Below, one piece after another: positions 52,401 through 61,400 of a stretch of 64,000 bases of DNA. Within the stretch, counting starts at the first letter, position 1, and each line of letters starts with the position of its first letter. A program made the translations under genes and the position numbers. Origin of the DNA: Bugula neritina (taxonomy: Eukaryota > Bryozoa > Gymnolaemata > Cheilostomatida > Bugulidae); NCBI GenBank assembly GCA_964035545.1, contig OZ037768.1, positions 21,523,819 through 21,587,818 on the forward strand, read 5' to 3'. The notes under the pieces were generated by a model. The model saw nothing but the letters and a program-made list of their open reading frames with translations, searched no databases and had not been told where the DNA came from.

Positions 52401-55400
52401 AGACCAAAAGTGGCTAGAGGTGGGCTAGAGCAAGAGAAATAGGTGAAAGCTCCAGTTGGTAGCCACAGTTAAATATATAAAAGGCCTAAGTTCTTCAATG
52501 GTACTTTTGTGCAGCTTAAAAATCTGATGAGACATTTTTTTACTATATTTTTCATCTAAAACACAGAGCTGCCCCAATTTCTCCAATACTCCACTAATCT
52601 TATTGCTCAAAAACTAAAACTTATCCAGAAACTTTTAACATAAAATTTGTTCTTGGCATCCCAATCCATTTATACTCGTTTATATCAGATAAATCAAAGA
52701 ATTTTGGAAGTGGAAGTGTAACTGAGAAGGCGCCAACAAATTCTAAGCATTACACTTCCCAGTACTACGTGATATGCACCACACATACCCGTATTATAAC
52801 TTGTTGGCAATAGAAACTTGGCAACTCCGAACTTGGTATTTAGCCATATAGTTGGGAGGTGATTCGTCTCAGAAAAAGGTAGGTTGACGGAGCCAGCTAT
52901 GGCGTGAATATCTTATGGTTTAAAATTCGTCTACATAGTAAACCTATAGATTATAAAATAAAACAGATAAATGAAAATGCTGTTCAACATTTTTGGCAAT
53001 CTACAACTTTTATACAAAGTCTAACTCAAACCAATTGGATGTTCACCTCGGCAGTTGGATCAAGACTGTGTCGACTGGCTTGGCAGCATTTGAAGCAAAA
53101 TGTAGAATTACTGCTATTGAAAAACGATGGAAAGGAAAAATCTAAGACTTGGTCAATACAGAATCACCTCACCATTGGGTTAAATGCACTGAATTCGCTT
53201 TTCCTGCATTCGATACTTAGCCACCAACGTGCTTGTAAAAAATCTGATATGTTGTGTATACATTAGCACTTTTGTTTTTTGTTCCTGGTGCAGTTTATAT
53301 GCATACTTTCTTCTCATTAATCTTCAATCCCGAAGTTTTGCCTCATTATAACTTTTATAGCAATTTTTTGGTAAAGTAGTTTGTGTTCAGATAAACCGTA
53401 GACTATTAAATAATAAAAACCTACAAAATCCAATCCCAAACTTCTGAATAACTAGTTACATGTATCATCTTTCTGATGGAGGCACATTGATTGTTTAAGG
53501 CTTAAGCCAAAGGCTAAGAATAATTTTTCGAATTTTTTTAATTTTAATTAAAATCTTTACTCAATTAAAAAGTTTTGTATATAAAAAAAAATTTATGCCT
53601 CACTAGACTTCCTTAATGAAAAAATTAAATAATTTAGACTATTAGAATTTCTCCACTATACTGTACATAAACACTCAAGGTATGGTAAATTATACCATAT
53701 ATAATTTATGCAGCAGAAGTCTTAGTGAAATCAGTTTAATTGAAGATGCAGTCAGTAATATGAGTTGAAGAAACCCTAGATGAAATATCTTAGGAACTTT
53801 AGTATATAATTACATAATTGTAGAACCAAAATTTGTAGTCATATATAGTACATAATAGTATACGATGCATCTATATGTAAATTATATACCTTTGGTATAA
53901 GAACGTTTGCATACAGAAATGAAATCTACAATTACACAGCATACAAAATTATACTTGTATATCTAAATACATAACAACTATATTTGCTACTAGTTATATG
54001 GACATAGAACAAGCAGTACATTTACCTGAAATAGCAATTATGTGCCAAGTGCCTAAAATATATAGTCACCAAAACTCAATATTTATTACATTTTTAGGAG
54101 AAGGATTGGCATCTGTTTTGATTTACTACTTCTAAAGAATGTTAACAACCCATTTACCTCAACCATTGTCAAAATAATGTGAAAATGTAAACATAATAAC
54201 ACTATATTACATATATTATACTTTAGTATATTTCATATTCTACCACAACACATGCCATATACTATAACACATGTCACATTATACTATAGTAAATTTCAAA
54301 TTGTAGTGTAGTACAGTTGATGTTCTATTATAGTATGCATCATATTGTACTTTTGACTTCAATAGCAGTGAAACTGAAGGCGGTAGAATGTTTTAACAAA
54401 GTTTTAGCCATTCCACCTGCAACATGCAGGTATAACTATGAAGAGGCGTGTAGCTACATCAAAAGTCGGTCATTCAAATAACACGTGACATGAAGAACTG
54501 ACTGTTTCATCTGAGAACCAGCTAAACGTGTTTGCTCGCACGTTGAGTCTATAATATCTATTCATCCAATTAGAGCTCAGATAACAAAAGTTAACAAATG
54601 GGCTAGGAACTATCGCCATGCCGATAACATGGCACAGGAGAAATTACGATCAAATTACATATCACATAGAATCGAACACTACAACATGGCTTCTTTATGT
54701 TTCCAATAATATATTTGGAGTATAAGACTTAAAAGACAAACTAATTATACTGTAGAGTTTAGAGCAGGGGTGTACAACCTTTTCAGACCGAGGGTCACTG
54801 AAAGGGAATATTTTGTGGCGAGGGCCTCATTGTAAACTACAGCTTGAGCTGAGGGGCACAGCATCAGTATTTTTCAAATTAATTTGTTCCAAATTCTCAT
54901 GAAAAATTAGACAGTTTAGTCCCAACTGTTACTGCAGTCTGCATGTTTTGTAGCATGTGTAGGAAAAAGACATTTAAAATGTGGTTTTTCACTCTAATTC
55001 ATGTATATGTGTAAAAGCTAATCTTAGCTTTTTGCCTTAGAGGGCCACATAAATGTGGGCTGGGGGCCATATCCGCCGTGGGGTTGCCTGTTGGACAGCC
55101 CTGGTTTAGAGTATTGTTAATTATAGAGGTCCGTGTAGTAGAGCAGAGTTTGGTCTAAGAATAAACAGTCTATTGTCAAGTGTTACTACTAATACTATGC
55201 TACATGTACAAAGTGCACTAACTACATAAAGCTGAATAAGTATAAATGTATTTAAAAGTTTGCTACATTATATCATGTAACTATATTATTATATTTATAT
55301 AATATATATATAATTATATTTATTACTTTCTACTACAGAAACCGAAAGGTCATAACAATAACATCAGAGTGGCGTCAGCTTACTATTTACATATCAAAGC

Positions 55401-58400
55401 TAGCCAGGAAATTCAATGCTGGTACTTAGTGAAGAGGGAAGTGAAAAAGGTGTGCATCATGTATGACTGCACTGAGGAATGTCTAAGAAGTGTCTGCTGG
55501 TATGCAGAACACCTGACCAACGAGTTCTCCAACTTATAACTAGAAGTGATACGGACTTTCAGCTGAGTAGCGTTTAAAAATAGTACAGACAAAAAGTGCT
55601 TTCTAAATATAGTATTGATTATCCTTATATACAGAATATAATTGTAAAAAATTATCTTTGTCTCCCATAACACCATGGTAATGAAAATAAATAAATTAGT
55701 TAAATTCCGAAACACTTTTTTTGTAAAATTTCAATTTTATTAACATCTCAATTACCTAAAATTTATGAAAATTAGTTTTTAGTTTCACTAGTTTTACAAT
55801 TGCAAGTAGTTTAAAAAATGTAATAAAAGCATGTAGACTTCAAACGTTCTTTTTACCATCGAGTAAACTAAAACAGCAACTCATACTGTAAATTATACCC
55901 ATGATATTTTATTATAGTTCAATACTAACATATTTCTATCTTAGATTATCATACACAACATTATATACTAGGAGATACTAGCATATTGCTCTTACAGGAA
56001 ATGTCATCATTCTACTGCAATGATCAACTTTAATAAATTGAAGAAAAGTTGAAATATATATAAAAAACCAACTAAAACTTTTAGTCCTAAAATTGTTAAA
56101 ATCCAGTGCAATTTAGGATCTGTGTAGATTTGATAGTAACTATAACTGTTTTGAAGAACTGAAAACAAATAATACTGACACGAGAAGAAGTTTGATCAAA
56201 TTCTCAAACACGATAGGGAAAAGTAATTTGTTTATTTTTGTTAGGTAAAAAGATTTACCAATTAATGAACTGCATTAGATTAGTTACTGAGGCACTATAC
56301 AATTTAGTGAGTACAATTTTTGTTTGTTTGTATTTGCTTTCAATGAAGTTATACTTGATGTCCCCTCAACCAATTTAAATGTAGTTTTAACGCAACTCAC
56401 TATAAATGCAATGCTGGTTGATCCAAAGGAAATTTACCATTGTCAGCCATTCTCTACGCTTGTATTTGGCAGTAAACCACAAGCAAAATTAACTCTTTTT
56501 AACCACAAAAAACCTTTGAATACAACTTGTGTTACTCAAGAAACACTACGCAGTACACGTGCATGTAAATTTTGGAGTTGTTTACTGCTTATTTTTCCTA
56601 AGCTAAGATCATAACTCCAAATTGAATATAAAACTACGCTGAACATTTCTCAAATTAACAGATTTTTACTACACTTATATTTAACAGTTAACAGCTACAT
56701 AGCAAACAACACGGCAAAGCATAACACTAACTAAAGGCAGCAGTACAAAGGGGCAGAATTGACAAAAGCATACACTCACCACCGACACTTTGTGTGACTC
56801 TTGTGTTTGTGAGGACGTAAAAGGCAGAAGGCAGCAGAAAACTTTGATGACTTCATTCCGTCGGCTGGTGACAGCAAATGATGAGCCTGAGCAACAGCAA
56901 TAAACATATGAATTATCTCCACTTGAAATAATGATTTACATAAAAACTGCTAAGCATTAAACAAGTTATTACTTGTGCTGGAACTTAAGTTTGGACTTGG
57001 GTAACTTGACAATAATCTTAGTCTGAACATAAGACAGTAGTTCAACTCACCGAGTAGATATTCTGTAAGTATCTGGATACAGTCTGTACTGGCTGCGTCA
57101 TTCATCATGTAGTCAAACAGCTTAAACATTCAATTAGATGTATATGACATATTCCTATATGTATTTCAAGTTAGGAAGTTACTAAATGCTTTATCTATAA
57201 GCTGTATTAGAATATATTATCAGGTTTCAATTTACAAATGCAACTGTGCGCTAAATATGATATGAATAATTTCTGTAACACAGGAATATGCAAAAACAAG
57301 GAAGGTAACACTTCTGTATACATGCACACATACACGCACACATATATATATCTTATATTACTACAAATTAATGGTATAAAGCTACACATGCAATGACTTT
57401 ATACACTAACATATAAACAAAGCTTGACAGCACACACTTACCTTACGAGGTTTCTTAGCATCAGCAGTGGACTGCAAGACTTGCTGTAAAACTGCAAGCT
57501 GATTGGTCAATGAGCGAGGTGACACGGCAGGATAAGCATGCATTTCCTGCGGCCATTTCTCAGCAAACTTGGCTTCTATTGCTTGATCGTTGAATACGAT
57601 GTTGTAGATGTACATACTGTCACTATCGTACATGTACGTGCCTGTAGTTCGACAATACAGTAAGTACAATTGTAGTATGGTAAGTACAATTAGAGTATAG
57701 TAAGTACAATTGTAGTATAGTAAGTACAATTGTAGTATAGTAAGTACAATTGGAGAATAGTAAGTACAATTGGAGTAAAGTAAGTACAATTAGAGTACAG
57801 TAAGTACAATTGGAGTATAGTAAGTACAATTAGAGTATAGTAAATTCAGCTGAATCAGAGTACTAAATAGAATTGATGTATATCCTAGAGTATACAGACT
57901 AAAGGTAAATGCTGGCATATAGTAAACAGTCAAGTGTCTTGAGAAATATTAAATAGTAAGGCATGAGACGAGAAGTAGATTAGAAGTGGAGCTGACCTGG
58001 TTTAGTGTAGAGTCTAGAGAGATTGAGTCTACTTAGTGTGGACTTGCATTCGGCTACTCTGCTATGGCTTTCACCTTAATACAACAGAACAGTAGAGTAT
58101 ATAATAGAATAGTAGAGTATATAATAGAATAGTAGAGAGTATATAATATAATAGTAGAGTATATAATAGAATAGTAGAGTATATAATATAATAGTAGAGT
58201 ATATAATAGAATAGTAGAGTATATAATATAATAGTAGAGTATATAATAGAATAGTAGAGTATATAATAGAATAGTAGAGTATATAATATAATAGTAGAGT
58301 ATATAATATAATAGCAGAGTATATAATATAATAGTAGAGTATATAATATAATAGCAGAGTATATAATAGAATAGTAGAGTATATAATAGAATAGTAGAGT

Positions 58401-61400
58401 ATATAATATAATAGTAGAGTATATAATATAATAGCAGAGTATATAATATAATAGTAGAGTATATAATATAATAGCAGAGTATATAATAGAATAGTAGAGT
58501 ATATAATAGAATAGTAGAGTGTATATAATAGAACAGTAGAGTATATAATATAACAGTAGAGTATATAATAAGATAGAAGCATACAAGTACCTCCACAGAT
58601 AATGTTCAAGGCCCCAAGGTCTGCTATATCTTGAACATTGATCACATGAGTGAAGACATCAGGTAAATAAGCCACCACATAGTTGCCTACAACAACAGCG
58701 GATTGTTTATATGCAGAGGGAATTAATTACTTAACTATTTGCAAATAAAGTCGTGTTTATTTAGTCTTCACCCCTGATAGTTTTTTAAACGGGATAACGA
58801 CTGTGTCTTTTATTATGCTGGCAAAAGAGTTTTGAGGGCGTTTAGGGTAATTATTATCTAGGACCTTCTCAATATCCCCAATGACCTTGTTGAAATTCGA
58901 ACCGATGACCTACGGCAGCACGATAACCGCTAGACCACAGACGCTCCCTTGACAAGTTACAAGGATAAAACAGTTTAACTTCCCAGAGAACAATTCTAAA
59001 TATCAATTCTCAACATGAAATTTATTAAAAACAGTGTAGTGAAAGAAGGTAAACACTCCCTCCCTGACAATGGCACTGAGGCTAAATAGACAGTAGTAGT
59101 CTGATACCCACCAATCAGAGTGAAGTGAATGCACATCTTCCTCAGTTTGCTAGGGACATTAGGCACCGAAATGCGCAGAGATTTTTCTACAAAATACAAC
59201 AATCATTTAAAATAAATTATTCAAGTAAAAATAATTAATAAATAAAATCAGTTAAATTTGAAAATTTCTAGAAGCTAAAACCGTTTTTACAGCAAAATAC
59301 ATGAAAGGTAGATAAACTAACTACGCAATAAAAACAAATTAAAACTGTTTAGTCCAGCAGAAAAAATAATGCAAGCACTTTCTTAGTTATTTAATAGAAC
59401 TGGTAAAAACAAGAGGTAAATACTTCATCAATCCTTTGCTTGGGCTTTCACAATGCATTTATGAAATATTTTTGCTTTCCATATCATACAGTGTATATAA
59501 TGGAACAGCAGAGTTATTTTTATAATATTTTTATCTTTACACTAAAAAGATCTAACAAAGCCCTTTCCAAGGATATAAAACAGCAAAAGATGGCAAACAT
59601 GCTGTGAGATAAACCGTAGACACTGCTGAATCTTACTGAGCATACGAAGTAATGCTCACACAAAAATAATTAGAGTACTCATTAAAAGAAATGAATACAC
59701 GTTTACAGTGCAATGAAATCGTAATTACTTTATGTTAATGGTCAACTTGCATTTATAGCATGTCATAAATTTACCAGAAGTAAAGGGTTGTTTAATCTAA
59801 AAGCTTTCACAAACTATAAAATCGCCATAGAAACAGCGGCCCAGCAGGGAATACTAACTTCCTACCGTGAACAAAAGAGATAATCTCATAGGACAAGGTG
59901 AAAGGAAGGTCGGGCTCATTGGGATTGCGTCGTTTGTAAGGCTCCTGGTTACAGAGGCATAACACAGCATTGGTAGTGTTGTCATTGTTGGTTAACACAA
60001 CAATGTTTCTATCTATATAATCGAAGGATTTTCAAAATTATATAAAATTTTAACTTATATTAGCAAGTTTTATTATTCTTAGCTTAAAAATAGATATATT
60101 TACTGGTCGAGTACTTATGCTGTGTAAATAGATTGTGAAACTACACAAAGAATAATATGTTATAGAGTATTAATTTACAATTAGGAATATGGCTGAAGGT
60201 AACATTACACGGCTCATAATGTGATAATTTTAATAAATTTCCATGAGAAGATAACTTACCTTGACTCCTCTGCTCTAAATTAAACTTGGACAGACGAGGC
60301 CTTCTTGATGTATCAATCATTATGGGTATGGAGAACTGCAACATGGAAGACATGGAAGCCAAGATTATTAGCTTTACTATCCACTAACATGCAAAGAATA
60401 TTATCTACGGTAAACAAATTAAAATAAAAATGCAATGTTGGAGTTTATTGGAGAATAAGGAGTTATCTACTCCAACGGTTTTTTTTAAAAGATTCTATCT
60501 GAGATCACTACATAATTTTAGAATTATGTTCCAAATTCACACTTGGCCAGAAAAAAATTGCAGTCACATTAAAAATTATTTTTCTATTTCTTTTATTAAT
60601 TAGATTTGTTTCATTTGATGTAAAACTAACCAGTTTATCTAGAGTTGTCCTCTCTGAAGGCTGGTAAACATCAAGGAATCCTCCCATGTCAGAATTGTCA
60701 CATGTGATTGTGAAGAGATGTTGTTTGTCTACATCCCACTGATACCAGAAATGTTTGCCAATAATCCAATCAGGCTTGTATCTCTTTGCTACTTTATCTT
60801 TTAACTATAAATTCACAATTAATTGCATAATAGTAGGTAATAGTGGTAGCTGTATTACATAAGGGAGACAACTTCCAAGTACAATTAAATAGTGGTACTT
60901 GGTTAATAAGATGCATGTGTGCAATTATAGAAAACAAGAACTGTCAACAATTTTTTGTGAGAAAAATACAGAAATGTAAAAATAGAACTTAAAAATAGAC
61001 AGTGGGCCTACCTTCCCAGCACTATCCACAGCTAGTTGGACAACTCCAATATCTACAGAATAAGCATAGGGGGAAAAAGTAAGCAATATTACAATAATAT
61101 ACTTTGTAAATCTGACTTTGCTTAGGTAAAAATAAACTTAGATGATTTTGGCAGTTTGAAAATATTTTGCATAGAAAAGCCAATTGGTCATTTGGCAAAT
61201 TTCTATTTAGGTGTATAAAATGTGGTAAGAGTAATTTAAAAAAGATAAGTTTGTTTGCCCGCCAATTTGTATTTATCTACCAACTACTGAAATATCCAGA
61301 TAAAAAATCAAAAGGATATCAAAGAGACAACTCGAAAAAAATGCAAACTCACCATAGAGATACAATGAGCTATTTCATCATGTAAGGTCAGCTACAAAGA

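Larger units (their letters stand above)
47331..56779. other. GSAP intronic region right of the SLC16-type gene
   Basis: No conserved gene recognised. Contents: AT minisatellites (49830-50170; two 60-base copies at 50340-50430), SINE copies at 51417-51627 and 51875-51982, a 120-codon plus-strand frame at 52904-53266, a complete hAT-like MITE at 54765-55103, and a 96-codon plus-strand frame at 56324-56614 with no domain. The missing GSAP exon(s) may lie here. Confidence 0.5.

Noticed and set aside
56324-56614. 96-codon plus-strand frame
   Set aside because: No domain, no splice context, in a GSAP intron; ATG preceded by T-rich low-complexity DNA. Considered chance.
58054-58678. Long Tyr/Ile/Leu frames of 171-200 codons on the minus strand
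   Set aside because: Translation of a 20-base AT minisatellite inside a GSAP intron. Only the end coding YVVAYLPDVFTHVINVQ is a real exon.
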